Positions 45,428 through 53,888 of a stretch of DNA of 64,000 nucleotides are shown one piece after another; position 1 is the first letter of the stretch; each line of letters begins with the position of its first letter. The translations under genes and the position numbers were made by a program. This DNA is from Gelidibacter pelagius (lineage in GTDB: Bacteria; Bacteroidota; Bacteroidia; Flavobacteriales; Flavobacteriaceae), in the NCBI RefSeq assembly GCF_017581925.1, contig NZ_JAGEVG010000005.1, positions 162,297-226,296 of the forward strand. Reading direction: 5' to 3'. The notes under the pieces are model-generated. The model ran no database searches and was not told the DNA's origin. It saw only the letters and a program-made list of their open reading frames with translations.

Positions 45428-45941
45428 ATTGAAGGCGTTCTTTTAATAGGGATATGGCTAAATGCTGTTCACGTACTTTACCAACTCTAATGGCGTCAAC
45501 AAGCGCTAATACTTCATGTAATTTTTTATCGTTCAAAACAGCTTTCGGAATTGTTCTGTAAAGTGGCTGTATCGCCTGACCACGCATATTACCTCTTGCA
45601 TAAGGCCATACATAATTTTGGTCGCTTATGATTTCCTGATCTAATGGTGGCGCAGAATGTGCAGTTGCAACACCTCTTACAATAGCACCTGGTTGCTGTG
45701 GAAAAACATATTTTATACCGTATTGTATAAATTCCAACAGACTAAGTACATTCACCTTTTTACGGTTGGCATCGATTAATCCAGAGTATTTTGAGCGTGA
45801 CAAACATTCTGATATTTCAGATTGACTGATACCCAAGGCTTCAGACAGGTCATGTTGAAACCAATCTTGTTCTCCCAACGTACAAATTTTTAAAAGGATC
45901 AAGATGTCCTGAGGCTTTAATGTGTTATTATTTTTCATCAT
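45417..45941 (-). CDS. Winged-helix antitoxin-like partner
   Basis: With the ATG at 45941 the product is 174 residues. Residues about 10-60 form a MarR/HTH-like winged helix (E-A-L-G-I-S-Q-S-E-I-S-E-C-L-S-R-S-K-Y-S), and the rest is a C-terminal segment that would bind the nucleotidyltransferase. A TTG at 45962 could start seven residues earlier but would run through the first palindromic operator. Two ATGs (45941, 45938) fit better. The flanking palindromes at 45942-45963 and 46007-46028 suggest autoregulation. Confidence 0.7.
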   Translation of the reverse strand: MMKNNNTLKPQDILILLKICTLGEQDWFQHDLSEALGISQSEISECLSRSKYSGLIDANRKKVNVLSLLEFIQYGIKYVFPQQPGAIVRGVATAHSAPPLDQEIISDQNYVWPYARGNMRGQAIQPLYRTIPKAVLNDKKLHEVLALVDAIRVGKVREQHLAISLLKERLQYAE

Positions 45942-45963
45942 ATTGCGTATTCCGATATGCAAT
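45942..45963. promoter_or_regulatory. Operator palindrome, proximal copy
   Basis: An imperfect 22-base palindrome, AT-T-GC-x-TAT...ATA-x-GC-A-AT, lies directly before the antitoxin ATG. Its arms match the distal copy at 46007-46028 at the conserved GC-x-TAT and ATA-x-GC positions. Confidence 0.6.
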
Positions 45964-46006
45964 ATTAATCATATTTTCAATATAAAATAAGAATTCGCCG
46001 TTATAT

Positions 46007-46028
46007 ATCGCATATCGCGATATGCGAT
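46007..46028. promoter_or_regulatory. Operator palindrome, distal copy (perfect)
   Basis: A perfect 22-base inverted repeat with half-site ATCGCATATCG lies between the hsdR stop and the antitoxin start. The copies are 65 bases apart centre to centre, suited to cooperative binding by the winged-helix protein. Confidence 0.7.
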
Positions 46029-46036
46029 TAATCGTG

Positions 46037-48343
46037 TTAGGATACTTGATATATTTGCTGCTGGAGTTTATAATAAGCACCCAAAAGGACATCCATATTA
46101 CCAAAAGCGTTTTTAGCGTCTTTTGGCGTTCCTAATTTTAGGGTTACCAAATCTCCCAATTTATCACGCCGTAATTCTTCAATGCCGAACTTCTCGTAAT
46201 GCTTCAGAATGAATTCCAAAAACTCTTTGGCCTCAAGATTTTTATAGACTTCAAAAACCTGTGGATCTCCTTTTACAAATTCCACACGTTGTTTTCGTGT
46301 CATCAATTCCGATGAAAAGGATATATGCGCCAACACATCAAAAATATCGCAATCGGGCGTGGCAATCATATTTCGCAAATCGTTGAGCTGCTCTCTATCA
46401 AAACCTAAGTCAGCCAATTTTATCAATAAATCGGATCGGGAATCTGGATTTGCCCAAATGGACCGCAATTGTTCTACATCTGTATAAATGCCAGGCAATT
46501 CCCCTATCAATTTTTCGAGAAATTCACGTGCCGTCAAAGGCCTTCCGTTTTCATCTATATAGCGTGTGTCAACGTCTGTGACTTTCAATCTACGCCCGTT
46601 GGACAACTCGACAATCAATTTTTCTTTTCGTTCGTATGGTTCACGAGGATCGTCAACTTTGGGCTCTTTCGGTTCTTTTGGTTTTGGCTCTCCTCCTGTT
46701 CCACCTTCTTCTATTTCTTCCGCTTCACCATCCCAAGCGGTGTCGTAAAACAAATTGGTGGCTCCTACAAAATCTATAATCGTAAAAAAGTCTTTGCCAT
46801 CAAAAACACGAGTGCCACGACCAATAATTTGTTTGAATTCTACCATAGAGCCAATTGGCGCAGTCAGCACGATATTTCGCACATTTCGAGCGTCCACTCC
46901 TGTAGTCAACATTTTTGAAGAGGTTAAAATCACTGGAATGTCTCTATCATTGTCTTGAAACATTTCCAACAATTCTCTACCGTGTTTTCCTTCGTCACTG
47001 GTTACACGCACACAGTAATTAGGATCGGAAACGGTTTTATGCTTATTAATATAATCCCTTAAATCAAGGGCATGGTCTTGATTGGCACAAAACACGATGG
47101 TTTTATCCATTTTGCCAATGTGTTCTAAAATCGTTCTTGCTTCAAGATCTGTTCGCTGATTGATGGTAATACTTTTATTATAATCCTTGATCTCATACCG
47201 ATCTTTGGTCACTTCGCCCTGAATAATGCGACTGTCGTTGGTATGAATGTACTCATCGATATTGGTGGTCACTCGTTTTACTTTGTATGGCGTTAAAAAC
47301 CCATCTTGAATCCCTTCTTTTAGAGAATATTCATAAATAGGTTTCCCAAAATACTGGTAGGTATCCACATTATCATCTCGTTTTGGTGTCGCTGTCATTC
47401 CCAAATGAATGGCAGGACTGAAATGATCCAATATGGCGCGCCACGACCCTTCTTCGTTCGCACTTCCGCGGTGGCACTCATCAATAATCACCAAATCAAA
47501 AAAGTCGCTTGGGTATTTCGAATAATAACCGCCAATATCCTCCCGATCGGCAATGGCTTGATATATGGCAAAAAAGATATAGGCATTGGTAGGAACAACG
47601 CCGTTGCGTTTGCGCACTTCTTCTCCATCAATCTTTATAACATCATTCTCATAAGGATTAAACGTATTGATTGCTTGGTCTGCCAAAACGTTTCTATCTG
47701 CTAAAAACAGAATCCTTGGACGTCTATCATTTCCATCTAAATTCCATTTGGCCTGCAATAGTTTATGCACTATTTGAAAAGCAATAAAAGTTTTTCCAGT
47801 ACCAGTAGCTAAAGTTAAAAGAATACGATCCTGACCATCAGCGATACTTTCCATCGTTTTATTGACGGCAATTTCCTGATAATATCGAGGACCAAAATTT
47901 CCTGTGAGTAAAAAAGGGATGTTATGTAACTGTTCTTTTAATTGATTGGTCTTCCCAAAAAGTCTGTTGTACAATTCTTTTGGGGTTGGAAAATCATCAA
48001 TATAATCTCCCTTCCCTATACGTCTATCAAACTCATAAATTCGTACGCCATTAGTTGCATAAACAAAGTTTATATCGAGTTTCTCTGCATATTCCAATGC
48101 TTGTTGAAGTCCTTTAGTAGGATGATCATCTAATTTCTTAGCTTCGACAATGGCTAAGTTGGCGTTGTTGTATTTTAATAAATAATCTATGAACAGCCTC
48201 TTGCCTCGCTTGTTACCAAGTAGTTTTCGACCATCCGTAAAATAGTATTCTCTAACAATATGAATTGGTTCCCACTGGCTATCAACCAATTTAGGGTCGA
48301 TATAATTCGCCCTAGTATCTGATTCAGATAAAATATTCCCCAT
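46037..48343 (-). CDS. hsdR: Type I restriction endonuclease subunit HsdR
   Basis: A 768-residue restriction subunit of the EcoEI/EcoR type. The N-terminal nuclease domain has Y-L-L-K-Y-N-N-A-N-L-A-I-V-E-A-K-K (PD-(D/E)xK with E-A-K). The motor has L-A-T-G-T-G-K-T near 179-187 and I-I-D-E-C-H-R-G-S near 287, then motif VI (G-R-G-T-R-V). A hydrophilic P-K-E-P-K-E-P-K linker lies near 555-575, and a C-terminal domain contacts HsdM. It translocates DNA and cuts at random sites when the site is unmethylated. It is first of the operon, preceded by an XRE gene 90 bases upstream. Confidence 0.93.
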   Translation of the reverse strand: MGNILSESDTRANYIDPKLVDSQWEPIHIVREYYFTDGRKLLGNKRGKRLFIDYLLKYNNANLAIVEAKKLDDHPTKGLQQALEYAEKLDINFVYATNGVRIYEFDRRIGKGDYIDDFPTPKELYNRLFGKTNQLKEQLHNIPFLLTGNFGPRYYQEIAVNKTMESIADGQDRILLTLATGTGKTFIAFQIVHKLLQAKWNLDGNDRRPRILFLADRNVLADQAINTFNPYENDVIKIDGEEVRKRNGVVPTNAYIFFAIYQAIADREDIGGYYSKYPSDFFDLVIIDECHRGSANEEGSWRAILDHFSPAIHLGMTATPKRDDNVDTYQYFGKPIYEYSLKEGIQDGFLTPYKVKRVTTNIDEYIHTNDSRIIQGEVTKDRYEIKDYNKSITINQRTDLEARTILEHIGKMDKTIVFCANQDHALDLRDYINKHKTVSDPNYCVRVTSDEGKHGRELLEMFQDNDRDIPVILTSSKMLTTGVDARNVRNIVLTAPIGSMVEFKQIIGRGTRVFDGKDFFTIIDFVGATNLFYDTAWDGEAEEIEEGGTGGEPKPKEPKEPKVDDPREPYERKEKLIVELSNGRRLKVTDVDTRYIDENGRPLTAREFLEKLIGELPGIYTDVEQLRSIWANPDSRSDLLIKLADLGFDREQLNDLRNMIATPDCDIFDVLAHISFSSELMTRKQRVEFVKGDPQVFEVYKNLEAKEFLEFILKHYEKFGIEELRRDKLGDLVTLKLGTPKDAKNAFGNMDVLLGAYYKLQQQIYQVS

Positions 48344-48433
48344 GCAATCAGGTTTAACTTAAAAATTTTTGGAAACATTTCTATTCCAATAATTCTATTT
48401 ATTATGAAGTTAGCCTTGTAACTCCCAAATACT

Positions 48434-48631
48434 CTAAATCTCTTTAATAGTTAGTAAGAGATCCTTTGGCTCAACATTTAAAATAATCGCAATTTTAAAC
48501 AAAACCTCCAAGCTAGGTTGTGCTCTATTCTGAACATAACCATTTACGGTATTGAAACTTTTACCCAACTGCTGAGCAAGCCAAACTTGCTTTATTCCTT
48601 TCTCTTCCAGAACTTCTTTAATCCGGTTCAT
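48434..48631 (-). CDS. XRE-family small regulator
   Basis: A 65-residue protein that is almost entirely a helix-turn-helix (I-K-Q-V-W-L-A-Q-Q-L-G-K-S-F-N-T-V-N-G-Y). It resembles controller (C) proteins of restriction systems, and its position 90 bases upstream of hsdR on the same strand fits delayed expression of restriction. It is plausibly the only regulator of hsdR, as the palindromes lie inside the operon. Confidence 0.8.
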   Translation of the reverse strand: MNRIKEVLEEKGIKQVWLAQQLGKSFNTVNGYVQNRAQPSLEVLFKIAIILNVEPKDLLLTIKEI

Positions 48632-48841
48632 CGTGAATTTTGGTTAATGTTATAAATATAGGATAAATAGGGTAGCAATACATCGTATTTCGTTATGTTT
48701 TCAGACAATTTAAAAAGTGTTTATTTGATAAAAATACCGCATTTAGCAGTCGTTTTATAATCTAATTGAAAGTAGTAATTTGAGAAGAGTACCATTAAGA
48801 GGTAGTTATCTCAATATTTTACTATGATATTTTTTGAACAA

Positions 48842-49597
48842 CTAGCTTATTTCAATAACTTTTTCATAATTGAATAATTGATGTTCATTCAAACCAATAT
48901 AACCTAATTGATTAGTTACCATTTTAGTATTTCCAATTTTAAAATCGGTTATGTTTCTATGCGAGTGACCATAAATCCAATAATCAATATCACTATTTAA
49001 AATGAAATCCGTTTTATCAATACAAAAGGCTTCATTAAGAAGACTACCTTTAAACTCGTTAACGTTACACTCCTCACTAGGTAAATGATGTGTAATAACA
49101 ACTTTTTTGCCATCTTTTTTAATTTCTTTAGATAAGAAATTAAAAGCTTTGTCGTGAATAGTATTATAGTGATTGATTGTAAATTGCTCCTCTTTGAACT
49201 TGATTAATCTAAAATCGTTCATTCCTATTTTTATTTCATTTGCATTGTTCTCAATTTTAGACCAAAGTGTTGAAAAAATTAGATTAACATCTTCTATTAG
49301 AACGGACTTATTGTTTATTAAATGCACATTATTTTTAATATCAATTTGCCTAGATAACAATGCAGTTGAAACATCATATCCTCCATAATACTCATGATTT
49401 CCAGGAATTAGATAAACGTGTTTAAAATCATTAGAAACCTTATTTATGAAATCTAATTTTGAAAAATCTCTATCTAAATAGTAAGTGTCTCCAGCAATAA
49501 TGAGGGTTTCTGCTTTAGGAATTAGAGGGTTTGCTTGTAACCATTCGCGATTTTGAGGGAATTCTAAGTGTAGGTCTGAGCAGATTTGAATTTTCAT
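48842..49597 (-). CDS. Metallophosphoesterase
   Basis: A 251-residue calcineurin-type phosphoesterase with D8-x-H10 in SDLHLE, G-D37, G-N67-H68-E, T-H-H-L-P-S and G-H-S-H. The metal-binding set is complete. It lacks a signal peptide and accessory domains. Members cleave cyclic nucleotides, nucleotides or other phosphodiesters; given the CARF operon in the same island, a ring-nuclease-like or anti-signal role is a thought only. It stands alone between the restriction genes and the decayed mob remnant. Confidence 0.85.
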   Translation of the reverse strand: MKIQICSDLHLEFPQNREWLQANPLIPKAETLIIAGDTYYLDRDFSKLDFINKVSNDFKHVYLIPGNHEYYGGYDVSTALLSRQIDIKNNVHLINNKSVLIEDVNLIFSTLWSKIENNANEIKIGMNDFRLIKFKEEQFTINHYNTIHDKAFNFLSKEIKKDGKKVVITHHLPSEECNVNEFKGSLLNEAFCIDKTDFILNSDIDYWIYGHSHRNITDFKIGNTKMVTNQLGYIGLNEHQLFNYEKVIEIS

Positions 49598-49657
49598 GAT
49601 GCTAACTTACATATTTTAAAAGTAGTTTTTTTAGCTATGAATAAAAAACACCTTCTT

Positions 49658-49891
49658 TTACACATAATACATTAACAACAAAACCAAACTCCCAATTCCT
49701 AAAATTACACTAGCGATAAAAACCACCACCGCCCAATTAGGATAAATCTTAGCCTGTTTTACTTTAGTATCAAAGTGATCTTGAAACCGCTCTAACGAAT
49801 TTAAATGAGCTTCCATTTGTTGCTGATGGATTTCTATTGCAGCTTTATATTCCGTCAGATCCATCTTGATTTTCGTTTCTTTTAACTGCGT
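49658..49891 (-). pseudogene. Truncated copy of the mob-operon coiled-coil/TM protein
   Basis: A frame from the ATG at 49864 to 49658 encodes 68 residues (MDLTEYKAAIEIHQQQMEAH, then A-K-I-Y-P-N-W-A-V-V-V-F and a C-terminal membrane helix). These match the C-terminal two-thirds of the intact 107-residue protein at 62418-62741. The nucleotide match continues upstream (ATTTTCGTTTCTTTTAACTG) to about 49891, where the IS110 remnant begins. It is therefore a 5'-truncated duplicate, though a shortened protein could still be made. Confidence 0.75.
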
Positions 49892-49897
49892 AATTGC

Positions 49898-50576
49898 GTA
49901 CTTACTACCGGCATCGCTAAAACCTGATTCATTCAGCAGCCTCTACATCCAAGAAAATGCAAAAACATCTGCGGTTGTTCAACCTTAGACTGGATGTTGT
50001 GGTTAAGGATATTCGTGGTTTAACAGGATTATTGATTATAAGAGGTATAAGCAATGGAGGAAGAATTCCGCTAAATCTAGCTGCGCTTAGACATCGCTAC
50101 CGCAAAAAAAGTGAAGGAGAGATCGCTTTGGCTTTACAATCCAATGGCAGAAAAGACTACCTGTTTGCTCTAAAGCAAGAATTAGAAACCTACGACCATC
50201 TTCAGCAGAAAATCGAACAGTGCGATGTGGAAATTGAAAAAAGCTTACTCAGATCATAGGTTCAGACCAGGACAAAAGAGAGCACTTTATTGATCCCAAA
50301 CCCCACAAAAGAATAAATAAAATCACACCCAAGAATATAGATCTAAACCTACAGTCCTATCAAATGTTTGAAGGTACAGACTTTCTGGCCATAGAAGGCA
50401 TGAGTTATTCAACAGTACTGGCATTGATGATCGAAGTAGGTTATAATGGCATAAAAAAGTTCAAAACCACAAAGCACTTTATAGGTTGGCTCAAATACTG
50501 GTTTTCCAAAATATTTTTCTGTACCGAAGTCAAGTACTTGATTAAAATTCAAATGTGTGGATGGCAAAATTGTTAA
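49898..50576 (+). mobile_element. Decayed IS110-family transposase remnant
   Basis: In one frame the sequence reads R-T-Y-Y-R-H-R-stop-N-L-I, then K-M-Q-K-H-L-R-L-F-N-L-R-L-D-V and about 90 residues of the IS110 middle domain. After a frameshift comes G-T-D-F-L-A-I-E-G-M-S-Y-S-T-V-L-A-L-M, the transposase_20 domain (from 50364). The N-terminal DEDD catalytic half is absent and stops interrupt the rest, so it cannot be active. It abuts the truncated mob gene. Confidence 0.75.
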
Positions 50577-50599
50577 TGAATACTCCAAACATCTCAATT

Positions 50600-51476
50600 A
50601 AAAGTTATGGATATTAAAACAACGGTTACCGATTTGCAAAAAGCGATTTACCACCTTCTATATTTTATATCCCTTATGCCCTATTCCCAGATATTCTGAA
50701 GAAAGCCAAATTGAATTAGAAGATAATGAGATTTTTAATACTTTAGGAATCATTACAGAAATAGGTGAAGTTGGTTCTTTCAAAAATAAACACAGCATAA
50801 ATATTCTGGTAAAGTCTATAATCCTAAAACGAAATATCTTTTAGCTTTTGGAAATGAAAGGTCATTTAAAGAAAGAAACATTAGATTTCGTTATCGAAGA
50901 CTATTGGTCAACAGATAACTTCTGGGATCATATTTACGATTGACTAAAAAATAATGCTGAACAAGAAATTCCAACCATTGTAGAATCTACGATTACTCTT
51001 TTTAACCACCAATCTGATGCAATCAAAGCTCACTTAGGCCAGTTACAATTACAGATTCAGGCATCAGCATTTGCTGCCCTGATTGATCGAAAGGAACTGT
51101 TAGAAAGACAAATAAATCTGATTCCTTTAGGGCAAAAACAGTATGAATATCTTTTTAAAACTCAAAAGAGCATAATTGATTCGAAAGACGATAATATACC
51201 AAAAACAAGAGGTGAAAAAACATTCGTACTACCAAGTGATGCTGAAGTGGATAATTTAATTCTTGAACGGATTTTTAATGTGAAATTTTAGCTGGGCTGA
51301 TATACAATATAGAGTTACTAATATAGAGATATGTAAGACTCTAATACTCATAAAAGGAATTTAGGTTTGCTGATTCTAAAAAAAATGTTAAGTTTAAAAG
51401 TTATTTCAATTGACCTTCAAAAGATAAAAAAAATTAAAACAAACCCAAAACTCAATTAATATTTAAAAACCTACAC
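50600..51476. other. Region of decayed coding DNA
   Basis: About 880 bases without an intact gene. Short fragments are visible in several frames, including the pseudogene at 50854-51291. The left part (50,600-50,850) has stops in every frame, and the last ~180 bases are AT-rich promoter-like DNA before the GIY-YIG gene. Confidence 0.4.
50854..51291 (+). pseudogene. Interrupted hypothetical gene
   Basis: A frame of 146 codons from the ATG at 50854 to TAG at 51289 is broken only by a TGA at 50941-50943. The product would begin MKGHLKKETLDFVIEDYWS and include a long helical segment rich in Q, L and A (H-L-G-Q-L-Q-L-Q-I-Q-A-S-A-F-A-A-L). The family is not recognised. The single stop suggests recent decay. 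Confidence 0.45.
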
Positions 51477-52199
51477 ATGATAAAAATATATGTTTTAAAA
51501 TTAGAAGATAATAAATATTACGTTGGTCAATCAACAGATACAGAAAACCGCTTAAAATATCATCTTAAAGGAAAGTTAGGTTCAGAATGGACCAAGAAAC
51601 ATAAACCACTTGAAGAGGTTGAAAAAATAGAGACAAATTTTACTGAAGTAAACGAAGCCATGTTTCTGGAAAATTCAATAACTATTCATTACATGAAAAA
51701 GTATGGATGGAAAAACGTGAGAGGTGGCGATTATTGCACGCTAGATGAAGAACGTTTAAGATTTTTACTTTGTAATAATTCTGATCTAGGAAACGAAATA
51801 ATACCTATTCTAAACAAGTCAAATTATAATTTGAATATGTATGGTGTATTTATATTTACTTTAAAACTACAAAGGGGGAATTATTTTATTGGAAAAACTA
51901 AAAATCTTAAGATTGGCGTATTAAAGGAATTCAACGGAAAGGGTAACGAATGGTGTTCAATGCACAAACCATTGGAATTAACGAGTGTAATAAACGTAAG
52001 CAAATATCCTGAAGAAGAACAAAACAGATTACTAAATAATCAGGTTGTAAAATTAATGACCGAAGAGAATTGGTCAAAAATAAGAGGTGGGGAGTATTTT
52101 AGAGTTTGTGAGGAAAACCATAGAAATAAAGTTATGGCTAATACAAAGCTAGCTATCGAACCTCTGCCTGTTCAAAATTCTATTTGGGATAAACAATAA
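51477..52199 (+). CDS. Tandem GIY-YIG-fold protein
   Basis: A 240-residue protein with two similar domains. The first (about 1-75) has I-Y-V-L ... Y-Y-V-G at 4-17, then R25 and E65, as in GIY-YIG nucleases. The second (about 122-205) has V-F-I-F ... Y-F-I-G with a lysine where the catalytic arginine would be. Both share the E-W-x-x-x-H-K-P-L-E and R-G-G-D/E-Y endings. The first may be catalytic and the second a degenerate DNA-binding copy. It is convergent with the CARF nuclease operon, 11 bases from its end. Confidence 0.7.
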   Translation: MIKIYVLKLEDNKYYVGQSTDTENRLKYHLKGKLGSEWTKKHKPLEEVEKIETNFTEVNEAMFLENSITIHYMKKYGWKNVRGGDYCTLDEERLRFLLCNNSDLGNEIIPILNKSNYNLNMYGVFIFTLKLQRGNYFIGKTKNLKIGVLKEFNGKGNEWCSMHKPLELTSVINVSKYPEEEQNRLLNNQVVKLMTEENWSKIRGGEYFRVCEENHRNKVMANTKLAIEPLPVQNSIWDKQ

Positions 52200-52210
52200 A
52201 CTCTGCTATC

Positions 52211-53305
52211 TTATATTTCAATCTTTGAAAACATTTGATCTAATTTATTTGCAATTGTTTTTAATTCTATATGTTTTTTATTTGATTCTTCCAAAAAAAA
52301 CAATTCTATTCCAAAATCTTGACATTTTTCAATAAATTCTTCTTTTGGTTTATAAAATGACACAAGTATTGATTTTGAACTAATACCTCCATAAAATTTA
52401 CTAATAGCTCTCATTTTATTAATATCGGATTGTAAAACAACACCTGACTTACATTCAATAAACAACATTTTTTGTCCTGTATTAATTAAAATATCAATTT
52501 CATTTTTATCAAGTTTTACATTAGCATTGGACTTAATGATGAGACTCATATGAATTTCTCGAGCAGATTTCCAAGAGGACACTGCATTTCCAACTATCAA
52601 TTCCCACCATAACCCAGTAGTTAGAATTTTAAAAGAATTACTTCCGGTTGACTCTAAATTAAATTTCGGTGCAATAACAGATAACTTATTCCCTTTCCAA
52701 TTAACGCCATATTTTTTATCCTTATAAGAATATTCTAGTAAATCGGCTTTAACATTTGTTTTTCTAAATAAATGGAATAACCCTTTTAAGCCAGAATTAA
52801 TTTTTCTCAATTCAAATATTGAATTTGCTAGCTTATTTTCATCTATGGAAAAAGTTTTTAGTGACACTGATGAAAACTCGTCGTGGTTTGAAAGTGCAAG
52901 AAAAGTTTTAGTTGATATTTCGATATCCAATTTTTGTTTATTGCCGTTGCTTAAATCAATTAGATTTTGGTTTTGATCAATATAAAAACTGAAACATTCT
53001 AAGGTCTGAAATACCTTTTGACTTGCCAAAGCCATCAATTTTGTACCACTTGTTAGATTAAGCTCGAATATTGCATCCTCATTATCACAAATTATCTTTG
53101 TTACAGCATCCTCAATTGATTGATAATCATATGGCTCAATCTGATAATCAAACACTTTATATCCAAAAATTTGATTGACTAACCTGTTTTTTAATCGCAC
53201 AGTTTCCTTTGTGTATAAAATGTGAACTACATTAGGTTTCCTATCAACAATTCCAATATAGACAGGTAAAATTTGCCCTCCCAAAAGTGTTATTTGATGT
53301 TTCAT
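52211..53305 (-). CDS. CARF-domain PD-(D/E)XK nuclease (Card1/Can2-like, DUF1887 type)
   Basis: A 364-residue protein. The N-terminal CARF-like Rossmann domain (about 1-135) has N-L-T-S-G-T-K at 83-89, the ligand-loop motif. The C-terminal restriction-type nuclease has E235, D271 (N-E-I-D) and E284-C-K286, a complete PD-(D/E)XK set. Card1/Can2 enzymes of this design are switched on by cyclic oligoadenylate in type III CRISPR systems and cut DNA or RNA, but no CRISPR genes lie near. Its start overlaps the previous gene by one base. It is the probable effector of the operon. Confidence 0.8.
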   Translation of the reverse strand: MKHQITLLGGQILPVYIGIVDRKPNVVHILYTKETVRLKNRLVNQIFGYKVFDYQIEPYDYQSIEDAVTKIICDNEDAIFELNLTSGTKLMALASQKVFQTLECFSFYIDQNQNLIDLSNGNKQKLDIEISTKTFLALSNHDEFSSVSLKTFSIDENKLANSIFELRKINSGLKGLFHLFRKTNVKADLLEYSYKDKKYGVNWKGNKLSVIAPKFNLESTGSNSFKILTTGLWWELIVGNAVSSWKSAREIHMSLIIKSNANVKLDKNEIDILINTGQKMLFIECKSGVVLQSDINKMRAISKFYGGISSKSILVSFYKPKEEFIEKCQDFGIELFFLEESNKKHIELKTIANKLDQMFSKIEI

Positions 53306-53883
53306 TATTTCAAGAATAGTTCAGGTTGATTAATATATGGGTCATAAACAACATTTAAAACTTCTGACCCTGGTACAGGCTTACGTAATTCCTTGATATA
53401 ATCATCAAAATCAACATAAGTAATTTTACATCTATAATCCTTCCCGAATATTGCAGCAGCAGCAACCATAGATTTCTTTCCACCAGTTATATCAATAGTT
53501 ATTTTTGGAGATTCAATTTGATACAATATTTCTTTTAAAGATTTGTAGATAGTGTTAAAACTAGTATCTGATATAGTTATTAGATTAAACTCATCTTGAA
53601 CAAATTCTTCCACTCTATTAATAACCTCATCTTTATGTTCTGTTGTTATAATATAATGCTTTATCGGCTTAACAGCATTGGCTGTAAGAATGATCGGTTC
53701 AGGAGAAAATCCCAAAATAGAAATCAAAACCTCATCTTCATCAAAAAGATTCGAAAACCTGTTTTGAAATTTATCAATTATTTCTGGAAATAACTTATCG
53801 AAATAGAGTTTTTCTGCCAATTGAAAATTGCCATGCCTTGCTAATGACAACCATTCTTCTGTATATTTTAAATTAGTTTCCAT
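53305..53883 (-). CDS. Stand-alone CARF-like domain protein
   Basis: A 192-residue protein with the CARF signature S-I-L-G-F-S-P-E-P-I-I-L-T at about 55-67, H-Y-I-I-T-T-E-H near 76, and D-I-T-G-G-K-K-S-M at 131-139, which binds cyclic nucleotides in Csm6/Csx1-type proteins. There is no HEPN or other catalytic domain. It could be a sensor, a sponge or a ring-nuclease-like off-switch for the next gene's nuclease. It is five bases after the PLD gene and overlaps the CARF nuclease by one base. Confidence 0.75.
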   Translation of the reverse strand: METNLKYTEEWLSLARHGNFQLAEKLYFDKLFPEIIDKFQNRFSNLFDEDEVLISILGFSPEPIILTANAVKPIKHYIITTEHKDEVINRVEEFVQDEFNLITISDTSFNTIYKSLKEILYQIESPKITIDITGGKKSMVAAAAIFGKDYRCKITYVDFDDYIKELRKPVPGSEVLNVVYDPYINQPELFLK

Positions 53884-53888
53884 CTTTA

